64,000 nt of DNA from Opitutia bacterium (GCA_947467625.1 CANIJN010000001.1:1-64000), one strand, 5' to 3'; shown: positions 19,048-30,617, numbered from the stretch's first letter. Notes: generated by a model not told the origin, from the letters alone. Program-made: numbers and translations.

Positions 19048-20421
19048 TCACTTGCCGATACCGTGGACCCGAAATCCCAGTTCACGCAATTTCTCCAAAT
19101 CGAGAATATTACGCCCATCGAAAATAAAGGCCGGCTTGTTCATCGCCGCGAAGATCTTCGCGTAATCGAGGCACTTGAATTCATCCCATTCGGTGAGCAC
19201 CGCGACTGCATGAGCACCCTCGGCGGCCGCGTAAGCGCTGGACGCCACGGTCAACCGGGAATCGGCACCAGCCATTGCCTCGCCCGCCCCGACGATCACG
19301 TCCCGCTTGATTTCATCCGCCGGCACTTTCGGGTCAAAAACCACGACCCGCGCCTGCTCCGCAAGCAAGTCGCGGCACACGGCGATTGCCGCCGATTCGC
19401 GAGTGTCATTCGTGTCTTTTTTGAAAGCGAAACCTAGCACGGCAATTTTCTTATCGGCGACCGAATTGAAGAGCGACCGCACGATCTTCCCTCCGAAGCG
19501 ATGCTTCTGCCAATCGTTTATCTTCACGACACTCTCCCAATAAGACGCCACTTCGGGTAGAGCGAAACTTTCGCACAAGTAGACCAGATTCAAAATGTCC
19601 TTCTGAAAGCACGAGCCGCCGAAGCCCACCGATGCCTTGAGAAACTTCGGCCCGATGCGCGAGTCCTTGCCAATGGCATTCGCGACCTCGTCCACGTCTG
19701 CCCCTGTAGCCTCACATAATGCCGAGATCGAATTGATCGACGAGATGCGCTGGGCGAGGAACGCATTTGCAACGAGCTTGGAGAGTTCACTCGACCACAG
19801 GTTGGTCGTGATGATCCGGTCCCGCGGAACCCAGTGGGCGTAGACATCCACCAGCGTTTTCACCGCCGCCTCGCCGCCGGGTGTTCGCTCGCCACCGATC
19901 AGCACACGGTCCGGCATCTGCAAATCCGCGATCGCCGTGCCTTCGGCGAGAAACTCCGGGTTCGACAAGACCTCAAACGTGAAGCCACGGGAATTCGCCG
20001 CCAGAATGTCTTTAATCGTTTCGGCGGTCTTCACTGGAATCGTGGATTTCTCGACGATGATCTTGGGTCCGTTGGCCTGTTCGGCGATCGTCCGCGCGAC
20101 CGACTCGATAAACCGAAGGTCCGCCGCGCGACCCGCCCCGACGCCGTAGGTCTTCGTCGGCGTGTTCACAGCCACAAAAATAATATCCGCAGCCCGAATA
20201 GCCTCGTGGACCTCGGTCGTAAAATGAAGGTTCCTGCCGCGTGTCTTCCGGACGACCTCATCGAGGCCGGGCTCGTAAATAGGCAGCGTGTCCGAATTCC
20301 ACGCGGCGATACGGGCGGGATTCATATCGACCACCCGCACTTCAATTTCCGGTGCCTTGAGGGCGATCATCGCCATCGTCGGACCGCCCACGTAACCAGC
20401 GCCAATACAACAAATTTTCAT
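19048..20421 (-). CDS. ugd: UDP-glucose 6-dehydrogenase
   Basis: [79 protein letters not shown]. Confidence 0.94.
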   Translation of the reverse strand: MKICCIGAGYVGGPTMAMIALKAPEIEVRVVDMNPARIAAWNSDTLPIYEPGLDEVVRKTRGRNLHFTTEVHEAIRAADIIFVAVNTPTKTYGVGAGRAADLRFIESVARTIAEQANGPKIIVEKSTIPVKTAETIKDILAANSRGFTFEVLSNPEFLAEGTAIADLQMPDRVLIGGERTPGGEAAVKTLVDVYAHWVPRDRIITTNLWSSELSKLVANAFLAQRISSINSISALCEATGADVDEVANAIGKDSRIGPKFLKASVGFGGSCFQKDILNLVYLCESFALPEVASYWESVVKINDWQKHRFGGKIVRSLFNSVADKKIAVLGFAFKKDTNDTRESAAIAVCRDLLAEQARVVVFDPKVPADEIKRDVIVGAGEAMAGADSRLTVASSAYAAAEGAHAVAVLTEWDEFKCLDYAKIFAAMNKPAFIFDGRNILDLEKLRELGFRVHGIGK

Positions 20422-20470
20422 ACGAATAAATAAGACACCTTTGGGCACGCCCACCGTGAAACCAAGGCAG

Positions 20471-20503
20471 AAAAAAGGGCCGGCCCTCGCCGGCCCAAAA
20501 AAA
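20471..20503 (-). terminator. Rho-independent terminator after ftsH
   Basis: GGGCCGGC-CCTC-GCCGGCCC perfect 8-bp stem (20477-20496) with A6 on the left (U-tract on minus strand). Confidence 0.85.
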
Positions 20504-20539
20504 CCAAACTCTTTGAATCGATTCACTCCCCCCTAAATA

Positions 20540-22561
20540 TCAGGCAGGATGTGGCGTCGGTGTTGGATGACCGCCGATATCTCCGGAACTGGCCGCCTTA
20601 TCCACGACCTTTTTTTCCGTCGTCGTTTCCTGCAGTTTTGGCGGCAACGGCATGGAGATGGGCGAACGAATCTCGCCGTGCTCAAGGATTTCCAGCACAT
20701 GGCGTCCCTCGATCGTTTCGTGCTCGAGGAGAGCCTCTGCGATCTTGTCGAGCGCCGGACGATGCGAAAGGATAATTTCCTTCGAGCGCCGATACTGCTC
20801 GTCCACGATCCGCGACACTTCTGCGTCGATTTTCCGTGCCGTTTCTTCTGAGTAGGGTTGGCTGCGCGTAATTTCACGGCCGAGGAAAACGGTATCATTA
20901 CTCTCGCCAAATGCGATCATGCCCAAGGGGCTCATGCCCCAGTCACACACCATGTGGCGGGCAATCTTGGTCACCATCAAGATGTCACCCGAGGCACCAT
21001 TGGAAATGTCATTCAAGACGACTTCCTCGGCGATGCGGCCGCCACAGCCCGTCGCTATGCGGATTTCGAGTTTTTTCTTCTCTTGGGTCAGCACATCTTT
21101 TTTGGGAATAAACATGGTGCTCCCGAGACTGCGCCCCCGCGGGATAATCGTGACCTTGTGAACCGGCATATGGCCGTCGTCCAACACCGCTTGCACCAAC
21201 GCGTGCCCAGCTTCGTGGTAAGCCGTGAGCTTCTTTTCGTCATCATCCATCAACCGGCGCCGCTCCCGTCCGAATTGTACTTTTTCACGGGCGTCCTCGA
21301 CGTCGATCATCTCAACCTTTTTCTTACCACGACGCGCGGCCAGCAGGGCCGATTCGTTCAGGAGGTTGGCCAATTCCGCACCCGAAAGTCCCGGCGTACC
21401 CCGAGCGATCACGGCCAACTCCACTGTGTCTGCAAGACTGATACGCTTCGCATGCACTCGCAGGATCTGCTCGCGACCATTAAGATCAGGCAGGTCGACG
21501 TAGATCTGACGATCAAAGCGTCCCGGCCGCAGCAGAGCACTGTCGAGCACGTCAGGCCGGTTGGTCGCGGCAATAATAATCACGCCTTCATTGGTGTCGA
21601 ATCCGTCCATCTCGACGAGGAGTGAGTTCAACGTCTGCTCACGTTCGTCATTGCCTCCCCCGACCCCGGCTCCGCGTTGACGCCCCACGGCATCAATTTC
21701 GTCGATGAAAATCAGGCATGGCGCACTCTTACGGCCCTGTTCGAACATGTCGCGAACCCGGCTCGCGCCCACACCTACAAACATCTCCACAAAATCCGAT
21801 CCGGAGATACTGAAAAATGGCACGTCGGCCTCACCGGCGACAGCCTTGGCCAACAGGGTCTTACCCGTGCCGGGTGGGCCGACCATCAGAATTCCCTTGG
21901 GAATCTTCCCACCCATTTTGGTAAACTTCTTGGGATCTTTTAGAAACTCCACGACCTCGGAGACCTCTTCCTTGGCCTCATCGCAACCGGCGACCTCGGC
22001 AAACGTGATCTTGTCACGGTCCCGCGTAAGCAATTTGGCGCGACTCTTGCCAAAACTCATGGCACCGCGACCCGCCTGCTTGAGCTGCCTCACAAATAGA
22101 AAGTACAGCAGTCCGATGATGATCAAAAACGGGATCACTTGAGCGACGATCGAGGCCAGGACCGTCGTGGTGGGCTGCTCACTGAACAGCTTCGATTTTT
22201 GCAACCGCTCCATGCTCGAGTCGGTTACCCGTCCCGCCGCGCGAAACGGCTTGAATGCGCTGTTCACATCTTTGCGGCTCTCGCCCGTGATCATGTGCCA
22301 ATCACGTCCACCGCTCGGGTCGGGACGGATCACGGCTGCCTTTCGAGGATCCTCGTTGTAGATGTTTTTCTCCTCTGCCCGCTCGACCACGTCTTGAATG
22401 GTCAACGTTTCCGGGGCGGTATTGAGGTTCGGTGACCACATCAACAACCCCACCACGGCACCGACCAACACCAGCCAGAAGATGAGCATCTTCGGCTGAA
22501 AGCGATCCGGTGGGACATTTTTGAGGGCGCGACGGGACTTTTTATTTTCAGGTTCGGACAT
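20540..22561 (-). CDS. ftsH: ATP-dependent zinc metalloprotease FtsH
   Basis: [71 protein letters not shown] zinc site. Confidence 0.96.
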   Translation of the reverse strand: MSEPENKKSRRALKNVPPDRFQPKMLIFWLVLVGAVVGLLMWSPNLNTAPETLTIQDVVERAEEKNIYNEDPRKAAVIRPDPSGGRDWHMITGESRKDVNSAFKPFRAAGRVTDSSMERLQKSKLFSEQPTTTVLASIVAQVIPFLIIIGLLYFLFVRQLKQAGRGAMSFGKSRAKLLTRDRDKITFAEVAGCDEAKEEVSEVVEFLKDPKKFTKMGGKIPKGILMVGPPGTGKTLLAKAVAGEADVPFFSISGSDFVEMFVGVGASRVRDMFEQGRKSAPCLIFIDEIDAVGRQRGAGVGGGNDEREQTLNSLLVEMDGFDTNEGVIIIAATNRPDVLDSALLRPGRFDRQIYVDLPDLNGREQILRVHAKRISLADTVELAVIARGTPGLSGAELANLLNESALLAARRGKKKVEMIDVEDAREKVQFGRERRRLMDDDEKKLTAYHEAGHALVQAVLDDGHMPVHKVTIIPRGRSLGSTMFIPKKDVLTQEKKKLEIRIATGCGGRIAEEVVLNDISNGASGDILMVTKIARHMVCDWGMSPLGMIAFGESNDTVFLGREITRSQPYSEETARKIDAEVSRIVDEQYRRSKEIILSHRPALDKIAEALLEHETIEGRHVLEILEHGEIRSPISMPLPPKLQETTTEKKVVDKAASSGDIGGHPTPTPHPA

Positions 22562-22609
22562 TTCCTTGAGTGGAGTGAGGTCGGAACGTGGATGTTCCCT
22601 GTTGAGAAG

Positions 22610-23647
22610 TCAATTGGCACGCCGTCGGAAACTACGGGGCTTTGTGCCGATGGATTCGAATCTAAGAATCTTTCCGCGAATCACCGCGAAACCCTCGCGG
22701 CCGAGACTGTGACGCGTGTCATTGCCCCGCTCCACCGCCGCCAACAACGACTCGAATCCTTGGCGGGAAAGGGCCCCTGCTTTAGGCTGGATGAGCAGCC
22801 AACGATGGAGAGCACGCCGCACCAGTGCCCGTGGCTTACCGACGAGCTTGCTCAATCCGAGAGCCCTGTCCGCCCGCAAGATCCGCAATCCCGTGAGCCA
22901 GCTCTCCAAGGCCACATCGTCCTCCTCCAAGAGCTCCCTGGCATGCGCCGCCCCGCCCAGGGCGTCCCGGTTGGCCGCGGCGGCCCATGCCGGCAGCACA
23001 TCCCGGCGTACTCGGTTACGAAAAAAATTTGCTCGCGCGTTGCTCGCATCCTCTCGCCACGGAGTCTTCCCTGCCTGCAACGCCGCCACGATTTCGGACT
23101 TCTTCAGCGTGAGTAACGGACGCAGATGCACGCGACCGCGCGTCATTGCATGCACCGGCCGAGGCGCGGCCAGCCCCGCCGTACCGCTCCCGCGCGCCAG
23201 TCTCATCAGCATCGTCTCTGCGATATCGTCCTGCTGGTGGCCCAACCAAAGCGCCCGGCCCGCACCATCCAAAAACGCCATCCGGGCGGCCCGCGCCTCC
23301 GCTTCACTCGCATCCGGCTGCGCCTCCGTCCACGCTCCGACTACACACTCCACTCCCAGCGCCGCGCAAACGTCTCGGCAAAAACCCTCATCCGCCCGGG
23401 AATACCGCCCGCGCAGCCGGTGGTTGAAGTGCAGCGCGCGCAAACGCGCCCGACGCTCGGGCCAATGGGCCCACAGCAATAACAACAATGCCAGCGAGTC
23501 CGCCCCACCGGAAAAGGCCACCGCCCATACCGCCCGGAGAGACGACTGCTCGGCCCATACCAAAACGCCGGGGTGCAGCCGCGCCCGCGGAAAAACCACC
23601 GCCAGCTCCGCCGCGCGTTCCCGCCAATAGCTCGCGCGACGTTTCAT
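22610..23647 (-). CDS. tilS: tRNA(Ile)-lysidine synthetase TilS
   Basis: PP-loop AFSGGADSLALLLLL; LHFNHRLRGRYSRADEGFCRDVCAALG; LWLGHQQDDIAETMLMRLARGSGTAGL. Confidence 0.92.
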   Translation of the reverse strand: MKRRASYWRERAAELAVVFPRARLHPGVLVWAEQSSLRAVWAVAFSGGADSLALLLLLWAHWPERRARLRALHFNHRLRGRYSRADEGFCRDVCAALGVECVVGAWTEAQPDASEAEARAARMAFLDGAGRALWLGHQQDDIAETMLMRLARGSGTAGLAAPRPVHAMTRGRVHLRPLLTLKKSEIVAALQAGKTPWREDASNARANFFRNRVRRDVLPAWAAAANRDALGGAAHARELLEEDDVALESWLTGLRILRADRALGLSKLVGKPRALVRRALHRWLLIQPKAGALSRQGFESLLAAVERGNDTRHSLGREGFAVIRGKILRFESIGTKPRSFRRRAN

Positions 23648-23695
23648 CGTTCTCTCGGTCCGGAGCGGCTAGGGCTTAGCCAAGCCAACGCTACC

Positions 23696-24967
23696 TCAGG
23701 TAAAGCTCAAATACTCCTTGCCGAAATACGGCACCAAGGGAGCGGGGACTTTCACGCGACCGTCAGCTTGAAGATTATTTTCCAAAAGTGCCGCGAGCAC
23801 GCGGGGCACCGCGAGGCCCGAACCGTTGATCGTGTGCACCAGTTCTGGTTTCCCACTTTCTTTCGAACGAAAACGAATCTGCGCTCGGCGCGCTTGAAAC
23901 GCCTCAAAGTTTGAGCAACTCGACACTTCCAGCCAACGCTTCTGCCCGGCCGACCAGACTTCGAGATCGTATTTTTTCGACTGAGAAAAGCCCAGATCCC
24001 CGCCGCACATCAGCAAGACCCGATACGGGAGGCCGAGTTTTTGCAGCAACCGCTCCGCGTCCAAGCGGAGTTTATCGAGTTCGTCGTAGCTCGTGCTCGG
24101 ATGCACCCATTTCAGAAGCTCCACTTTGTCGAACTGATGCAGTCGGTTGAGCCCGCGAACATCCTTGCCGTAGCTCCCCGCCTCGCGGCGAAAGCAGGGC
24201 GTGTAGGCGCAGCGATAGATCGGTAGCGCGCTCTCTTCGACGATTTCATCGCGAAAGAAATTCGTCAACGGCACCTCCGCGGTCGGCACCGCATAAAGAT
24301 GATCCGGCGTGGTCTCATACATCTGCCCTTCTTTGTCCGGCAGTTGTCCCGTCGCCGTCGCACTCGCCGCATTCACAAAAATCGGCGGATTCACCTCGGT
24401 GTAACCGGCCTTCACATCTTCATCCAAAAAGAAGTGCAGCAGCGCGCGCACGATACGCGCACCGTCGCCGATATAAAACGGAAAGCCTGCCCCCGTCACC
24501 TTCGCCCCTCGCGCAAAATCGAAGAGCTTTTCGAAGCCCGGGATCTCCCAGTGCGGCAACGCACTCGCCGACACCGCGGTCACGTCGCCATTCGTCGCGT
24601 AAACCACATTCTCCTCCGGCGTGCGCCCCGCCGGCACGCTAGCGTGGGGAAGATTAGGGATCGAGAGCATCGCCTGTTTGAATTTCTCCTCGGTCTCCTT
24701 GAGCACCGCCTCGCGATCTTTCACCTCCGCCGACACCGCCTTCATCTCGGTGACTTTACCGATAAACTCCGGCGACCCCTTCGGCAGCGCCGCCATCGCC
24801 GTATTGGCGCTCTTTTGCTTCGCCCGCAACGCCTCCACATCGTGCAACTGCGCACGCCACGCCGCATCGATCACGAGCACGGCATCGAGGTCGACCTCGA
24901 GGTGTTTCTTAGCAATTGCCGCGCGCACTACGTCGGGCGTTTCACGAATCAGTTTGGGATCAAGCAT
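23696..24967 (-). CDS. serS: seryl-tRNA synthetase
   Basis: MLDPKLIRETPDVVRAAIAKKH, TAEVPLTNFFRDEIV, CFRREAGSYGKDVRGLNRLHQFDKVELLKW, EVSSCSNFEAFQARRAQIRFR. Confidence 0.96.
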   Translation of the reverse strand: MLDPKLIRETPDVVRAAIAKKHLEVDLDAVLVIDAAWRAQLHDVEALRAKQKSANTAMAALPKGSPEFIGKVTEMKAVSAEVKDREAVLKETEEKFKQAMLSIPNLPHASVPAGRTPEENVVYATNGDVTAVSASALPHWEIPGFEKLFDFARGAKVTGAGFPFYIGDGARIVRALLHFFLDEDVKAGYTEVNPPIFVNAASATATGQLPDKEGQMYETTPDHLYAVPTAEVPLTNFFRDEIVEESALPIYRCAYTPCFRREAGSYGKDVRGLNRLHQFDKVELLKWVHPSTSYDELDKLRLDAERLLQKLGLPYRVLLMCGGDLGFSQSKKYDLEVWSAGQKRWLEVSSCSNFEAFQARRAQIRFRSKESGKPELVHTINGSGLAVPRVLAALLENNLQADGRVKVPAPLVPYFGKEYLSFT

Positions 24968-25008
24968 GGAAAAAATTAAATGAATTAACCGCCAATGGAC
25001 CAGTCCGC

Positions 25009-25965
25009 TTATTTGAATCGGGCCCGGGCTTTGACGAATCGCGCGTAAACATCCTTCGCCGTCAAAAGCTTCAAATCCCCGACGGGAGCCTGCACCACCA
25101 CATGCGTGGGCGCAGTCAGCGGATACGGTCCAAACAACCGCGGATCCGTCGGCCCGAAAACTCCCACCACGCGCACACCTAACGCCGCCGCCAAGTGCAT
25201 CGGTCCGCTGTCGTTGGAAATCACCCAGTCCGCCCGCTTAATCAACGCCGGCAGTGACACGAGACTGGTGTTGCCCGTCAGGTTAACGAATTGCTCCGCC
25301 GTATACGCTCCGCGGTCATGCACGTAATTGCTCCCGGCCCAGACGACCTTTCGGGTCTTGTCTTCGCGGAGAATCATTTCGGTGAGCTGTTTGAACCCAC
25401 TCCAACATTTTTCAGCCCGCCGACTGTCGGGAAACATCACGATGGGCTTGGACCCGCCGCGCCCAGCCGCGAAACGTAAATTCAGGCTGTCCACTTCGCG
25501 GAACTTTAACGTTCCCCTCAGCTCCGGTTTCGCTCCCAGCACGGGACAAAATTGCAGGAGAATATCGATGGCGTGGCTCCGTTTTCCGTCTGGAGGCAAC
25601 GCGACTTGCTCATCGTAAAACATCCCCGAGCACTCGCGAGCATCGCCGCGGCCCACTTTTTTCGTGGCGAAGGCGCGCGACGTCATCAGCCCCGTGCGTA
25701 GTAGACCCTGCATATCAAACACGAAATCGAATTTAGTTTTCCGAATCTCCTTCGTCAGCTTCAGAAAACCCTTCGCCCCACCCGCACGCTCAAAAACATA
25801 AACCTGATCAACCGCCTCACAGGCGCGCACGATCGGGGCGAACATCTCTCGCACCACCCACGAAATACGCAGACCCGCACATTGCGCCTTGAGCGAGGTC
25901 GCTACCTGCAAAGCATGCACGATGTCGCCGAGCGACGAGGGCTTGATGATGAGAATTTCGGTCAT
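25009..25965 (-). CDS. glycosyltransferase family 9 (heptosyltransferase-like)
   Basis: MTEILIIKPSSLGDIVHALQVATSLKAQ, DMQGLLRTGLMTSRAF, NDSGPMHLAAALGVRVVGVFGPTDPRLFGPY. Confidence 0.92.
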   Translation of the reverse strand: MTEILIIKPSSLGDIVHALQVATSLKAQCAGLRISWVVREMFAPIVRACEAVDQVYVFERAGGAKGFLKLTKEIRKTKFDFVFDMQGLLRTGLMTSRAFATKKVGRGDARECSGMFYDEQVALPPDGKRSHAIDILLQFCPVLGAKPELRGTLKFREVDSLNLRFAAGRGGSKPIVMFPDSRRAEKCWSGFKQLTEMILREDKTRKVVWAGSNYVHDRGAYTAEQFVNLTGNTSLVSLPALIKRADWVISNDSGPMHLAAALGVRVVGVFGPTDPRLFGPYPLTAPTHVVVQAPVGDLKLLTAKDVYARFVKARARFK

Positions 25966-26322
25966 GGATACTTCGGAGGCTAGGGCAGAATCTGCATTTA
26001 ACCGCGCGAACATTACGTTTCATGGTTTTTCCCGGCGGAAATCAAACGCCAAATCCCGGTCGATCGTTCGCGTGCTGCTTTTTTCACTGAAACTCCTCGG
26101 CTGGCTCCTCGCCCACACGCCCGAACCGCGCTCGCTCGTCACCCCCTCACCTCGGCCTCAGCCGCTGGCGCGAACAGCTCCTCTCCGCCCACGACAAGCT
26201 CTGCTCTTTCTGGCTTTGGCCCACGACCGCTCGGCCTACTCCGCAGAGTGCAAAAACTACACCGAACCCTACGACGGCTCCCGTCGATCCCGACGCTCGC
26301 GTCCAACACCCGCAGTCACCGC

Positions 26323-27765
26323 CTACAGATTCTTCACCTTAAAACTGCGGAACTCCACGGGATCGCTGTGCCCCGCGAAGCCGATGTGGCCTTTCGTGTG
26401 GTCCAGCCCTTTCGGCGGGGTCTTGATCTGACTGCGGTCAAAGGTCGAAATATCCACGTCGAGAATCTTGGTGCCATTGAGTGTGACCTTAATCTTCTGC
26501 CCCTGCACTTCGATCTCCTCGAAATTCCATTCGCCCACCGGGCGGAGATATCCGTGCTTCGCCCCAACACAGTGGTACAGGGAACCGTGATACTGCGTGG
26601 GCTCGAGGCCTTTCTTTCCGGCGGCGGCTTGCTTCGCGTTGTAGCCGTCGCTGTCGATCACTTGGATTTCCAGACCATCTTTCGAGGAATGTCCGCCGAG
26701 CGGCGTGCGGAGCGCGATGCCGTTGTTGCCGGCCGCGGGCAACCGGAACTCGACGCGGATAATGCCGTTTTCAAATTCATCCTTGGTCAAGAGGTCCCCG
26801 CCCTTGCCGGGCTTGCAGACGATCGCGCCGTTTTTTACTTCGTAGCTATCGACGGAACCCATCCACCCGCTCAAATCTTTGCCGTTCACCTTCTCCACAA
26901 ATCCCGCGTCCGCTCCGCGGCTGGCGAGGTCTCGGTTGGCCTCGTCGGCACCAATTTCGCGAATGAAGACATTGCGCCAACGGATTTCGCTGCCGTGGGT
27001 CTGGAGCTGAATTGGGCCCTTCGGAAACGCCGGATCGCGCATGAAACCGTTCGCCAGTTTTTGCGCTGGCTTGGCATCTTTGGCCGCGCCCGGCGCCGCG
27101 TAGGCGAGATAGCCAGCCTTTTGGTTCGCAAAGAAATTCTCCAACACCGCGTTATCCACGACCTTCTCCCCGTTGAAGATGACGGTGACGCGTTCGCCAA
27201 TCATCCGGATGTGAAACCGATTCCACTCGCCAAACGGCCGGTCCATTTTTTTCGAAGGGTCTTTGCCGGCGCTACCTTTGCTGTTGTTCCACAGTCCTCC
27301 GGAGCCCTTGTCCTGACCAAGCCCGCGCGCATCGCCCTTCGTCGTGTCCCAAATCTGCACCTGCGGGATCCCACGCAAATAGATACCGCTGTCACCGTCG
27401 GGCAGCGCTTTGTAATCCACCATCAACTCAAAGTCGCCGTAGTCTTTATCGCTAGTGAGATACAGGCCCTTGCCGTCGTTGATCAGTTCACCTTTGGCCA
27501 CGCTCCAGTGGGCGTTAACATGTTCCGGTCCCGCCTTCCCCACCGGGAGGCCACCCTCGATGGACTTGCGTTTGTAGTCGGCGAGTTGCGCCGGCGTCAT
27601 CGCCCAAAGCTCCGTGGGATTCTTGGTGCCCCAGCCATACCAGCCAGCTAGGTCCTTGCCGTTGAAGAGTGCGGAGAAACCTTTTGGCGGCGTATTCTCC
27701 GCTGCAGGAGCGACCGTTGCGAGGGCGAACAGAAATAGCAGAGTGCGAACGAGGGGGTGTTTCAT
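26323..27765 (-). CDS. DUF1080 (3-keto-disaccharide hydrolase-type) protein with two tandem domains
   Basis: Signal peptide then FSALFNGKDLAGWYGWG...; second copy EKVNGKDLSGWMGSVDSYEVKNGAIVCKPGKGGDLLTKDEFENGIIRVEFRLPAAGNNGIALR...; YNDRIHIRMIGERVTVIFNGEKVVDN-type segments. Confidence 0.88.
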   Translation of the reverse strand: MKHPLVRTLLFLFALATVAPAAENTPPKGFSALFNGKDLAGWYGWGTKNPTELWAMTPAQLADYKRKSIEGGLPVGKAGPEHVNAHWSVAKGELINDGKGLYLTSDKDYGDFELMVDYKALPDGDSGIYLRGIPQVQIWDTTKGDARGLGQDKGSGGLWNNSKGSAGKDPSKKMDRPFGEWNRFHIRMIGERVTVIFNGEKVVDNAVLENFFANQKAGYLAYAAPGAAKDAKPAQKLANGFMRDPAFPKGPIQLQTHGSEIRWRNVFIREIGADEANRDLASRGADAGFVEKVNGKDLSGWMGSVDSYEVKNGAIVCKPGKGGDLLTKDEFENGIIRVEFRLPAAGNNGIALRTPLGGHSSKDGLEIQVIDSDGYNAKQAAAGKKGLEPTQYHGSLYHCVGAKHGYLRPVGEWNFEEIEVQGQKIKVTLNGTKILDVDISTFDRSQIKTPPKGLDHTKGHIGFAGHSDPVEFRSFKVKNL

Positions 27766-27849
27766 GGATAGGGAAGATAACCGGTTATTTTTTCTCGGAG
27801 CGGAAAGAGGGCGAAATGATTTTGGCTCTGGCAATCAGAGACCGCGGGC

Positions 27850-28779
27850 TCAGTGCATTTCCACCTGACAGGAGCCGAGGCCGCCGCGGAAGAAATTGAA
27901 CTGCACGTTGGGGTGATCGGCGAGTAGCGACATCGGCACGGCGCTGTCGGTGTAACGTTTTGAAATCATCAGGGTGGTGAGGCGTTGCCCAAATGGACTG
28001 TCATGGGCACCCGCCTGCCAGATCGAAACTTTTTCCGCCTGCCAGGTCTCGGCCGGACCGACCGTGAGTGCGCGGGTGGGCACCAGCGCAATGTTACCGC
28101 CGCCGGAGGTGCGGGCGTTTTGCGCGAGCGTGACGGGGTGGAGATCGACGACCCGCGTGCCGAGCTGGCGATACTCCGCAGGCGACGGTGGCGCATCGCG
28201 ATAGGCACCGGTGCGCCGGACGGGGTCGTTGAAGGCCCAGTGCTTGGTGTCCCCCTGCCCGCCTTGCATCACCGCACACCGCACGCCCCGCCAGCTCTCG
28301 ATATAACGCACGAGGTCGGCCTTCGGGAAATGCAGCTGGTCGTCAGGCATCGCGAGCTCCGGGCGGATGCGATTGAAACACAATTTTCGGTCCGCACGCT
28401 CGAAAGACAACGGATGCGTGATCGGCGCTTCTTTGCCGTCGAGAAACCATTCGTCCATGCCCCAGAAATGGGCGGATTTCAGCGAGAGCCCGAGTTCGTT
28501 CACGATCCGCGCAACGAGCGGGAGCTGTTCCGTGGGTCCGATCGGGCCGCAAATGCCGACTGGATTATCGGCCGTCGATTGCCGCCAGGCCGTGATGTAT
28601 TCGAGCGCTTCGGCGAGATAGAAATCTTCCAGCGTATCATAGAAAACGATCTTGAATCCGTCCCGGGAAAGTCCCGCCATCGCCGCCGGTGTAAGGCGGG
28701 CAGCTTCTTCGATCAGCGCGTCGTCGAGCGTGGTGTAGTCCCACCAATCAGGGGCAATAGTACTGAGTTTTCGGGGCAT
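27850..28779 (-). CDS. glucosamine-6-phosphate deaminase/isomerase-like protein
   Basis: NagB-like: [63 protein letters not shown]. Confidence 0.8.
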   Translation of the reverse strand: MPRKLSTIAPDWWDYTTLDDALIEEAARLTPAAMAGLSRDGFKIVFYDTLEDFYLAEALEYITAWRQSTADNPVGICGPIGPTEQLPLVARIVNELGLSLKSAHFWGMDEWFLDGKEAPITHPLSFERADRKLCFNRIRPELAMPDDQLHFPKADLVRYIESWRGVRCAVMQGGQGDTKHWAFNDPVRRTGAYRDAPPSPAEYRQLGTRVVDLHPVTLAQNARTSGGGNIALVPTRALTVGPAETWQAEKVSIWQAGAHDSPFGQRLTTLMISKRYTDSAVPMSLLADHPNVQFNFFRGGLGSCQVEMH

Positions 28780-28818
28780 GGGTGTGAGGGTGTTCTGTGA
28801 AAAAATGGGAGGTATGAA

Positions 28819-29802
28819 CTATTCTTGAAACTTGATTTCACGCGTGGAGCGCTCCTGTCCGGTGCGCTGCGTGAGCGGACCGTAAAGTTCCGGCCGGCGG
28901 GCGCGAATCCAAAGACGGCCGGTCGCGTGCTCCAGCAGGCTCGCGTCCAAGTCTGCCACCACCATCGCATCGGCGGCGGCGGACGTCTCCGCGAGGATCC
29001 GACCATACGGGTCGAGAATCATCGCATTGCCGGTGCGGACTTCATCGTCGTCGATCCCGACGCCGTTGCTGAAAATGAGAAACAGGCCGTTGTCGTGCGC
29101 GCGGCTCGGCAACCAACGCAGGAGCCAACCCCGCCCCTTGTCGCCCAGAAACTCTCGTTGAATCGCCGCCGGATCGCGGTGGCGATCAACCCACACGTGG
29201 CGCTCGATCAAACCCATCAGATGGGGATTTCGGCTGCGCACGGCACCGGTTTGGTGGGGCGCAATGAGGATCTCCGCACCCCGCAAGGCGGTCAGGCGGA
29301 CATTTTCACCGATGTTGCAGTCGTAACAAATCAGCACGCCCACGCGGAACCCGTCCGGCAAATCGAACACCGTGAACTCGCTACCACTGCCCATCGCGGC
29401 GTGCTCGAAGGCGTGCAGCTTGCGATGCCGATGCACCGTGCCGTCGGGCAGCGCCACGACGTAGCTGTTGTAAAACGTTCCGTCTGCGTCCGCTTCAAAC
29501 CACCCCGCTCCAACAGAGAGTCCGTGCCGCCGGGCCAGCGCGATCAAACGTTGCGTGCTCGGCCCGGAGGGAATCGGTTCCGCCAGCGCAGCGAGTTGCT
29601 CCACGGTGAGATTGCGCACGAACCAATAACCGCTGACGCAACCCTCGGGGAAAATCACGAGTCGCACCCCTTGAGCCGCCGCCTCCGCCGTGAACGCCTC
29701 AATCTTCAGGAAATTCGCCGCTGGGTCGCCCGGCGCACTTTCAAACTGCACGGAGGCGACTCGGAGTTGACGGGGTGAGGATGACATGGCGGCAGATAAC
29801 AA
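28819..29802 (-). CDS. carbon-nitrogen hydrolase (nitrilase superfamily)
   Basis: Glu-Lys-Cys triad context: VIFPEGCVSGYW, HRHRKLHAFEHAAM, VGVLICYDCNIGENVRLTALRGAEILIAPHQ. Confidence 0.87.
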   Translation of the reverse strand: MLSAAMSSSPRQLRVASVQFESAPGDPAANFLKIEAFTAEAAAQGVRLVIFPEGCVSGYWFVRNLTVEQLAALAEPIPSGPSTQRLIALARRHGLSVGAGWFEADADGTFYNSYVVALPDGTVHRHRKLHAFEHAAMGSGSEFTVFDLPDGFRVGVLICYDCNIGENVRLTALRGAEILIAPHQTGAVRSRNPHLMGLIERHVWVDRHRDPAAIQREFLGDKGRGWLLRWLPSRAHDNGLFLIFSNGVGIDDDEVRTGNAMILDPYGRILAETSAAADAMVVADLDASLLEHATGRLWIRARRPELYGPLTQRTGQERSTREIKFQE

Positions 29803-29816
29803 CGAGCGTTGAAAAA

Positions 29817-30617
29817 CTACCCTCGAGCAAGACTGCGCTCGTAGGCGACATTGATCAGATATTTTTTTCCGAGCGCGTCACCCAGCGGATCCGCGCCTTC
29901 CGCGCAAAATCCCAGGTGCGAGTGCCGGCGCCAACCCTCGGCGTGTGCAAAGCGGCGCGATAAGCGGCCGACTTTTCGCGAGGTCGCCTCCATCTCACGC
30001 AGATAAGAGTTCATGCCCTGCGTGGATTGCAGCCAACGATGCTGGCTTTCATGGCAGGCGAGCGCGGCGAGTTTCGTCGGCTGCACCGAAGTTGTATCCA
30101 CATACGCACCGGCCGTGACGCGCCGCCTCAGGGGGTCGATGAGACCATGCGGCATAGCGTGGTAGACCGTGCAGGCACCGCCCCACGCAGCGCGCCGCGG
30201 GCGGGAAACGAAATTCGGAATGCCCCGCGCGAAAGCTGCCGTCACCGCGAGCCGCGACACATTCGTGTGATCCTCCATGTAATCCTGCGGCGAGTGGGTC
30301 AGAACAATCGTCGGCTGCACCGCGCGCATCACCGCCGTCAGCGCTCGCAATAACGGCACGGAATAAACCACCTCCAGATCGTCCGCGTGGCTCTCGTGAT
30401 ACTGCGCCCCGAGCAGCGCCGCTGCCCGCCGTGCCTCGTTGCGTCGTATCCGGCGCAGCGCTGCCGCGCCGTGCACGAGACTCCCGCCGGAGCCGCTCGA
30501 CACGTTGAGATAATGCGTCGCGTAGCCGGCCTCGCGCAGCAAGCAGAGCGTCCCGGCCATCACAAATTCGATGTCGTCCGGATGGGCCGCGATCGCGATA
30601 GCGACGGGCTTCGTCAT
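29817..30617 (-). CDS. PIG-L family deacetylase
   Basis: AIAAHPDDIEFVMAGTLCLL metal-binding motif; VLTHSPQDYMEDHTNVSRL. Confidence 0.92.
   Translation of the reverse strand: MTKPVAIAIAAHPDDIEFVMAGTLCLLREAGYATHYLNVSSGSGGSLVHGAAALRRIRRNEARRAAALLGAQYHESHADDLEVVYSVPLLRALTAVMRAVQPTIVLTHSPQDYMEDHTNVSRLAVTAAFARGIPNFVSRPRRAAWGGACTVYHAMPHGLIDPLRRRVTAGAYVDTTSVQPTKLAALACHESQHRWLQSTQGMNSYLREMEATSRKVGRLSRRFAHAEGWRRHSHLGFCAEGADPLGDALGKKYLINVAYERSLARG

Noticed and set aside
26248-27651. 467-aa plus ORF
   Set aside because: Antisense to the DUF1080 gene; no recognisable motifs.
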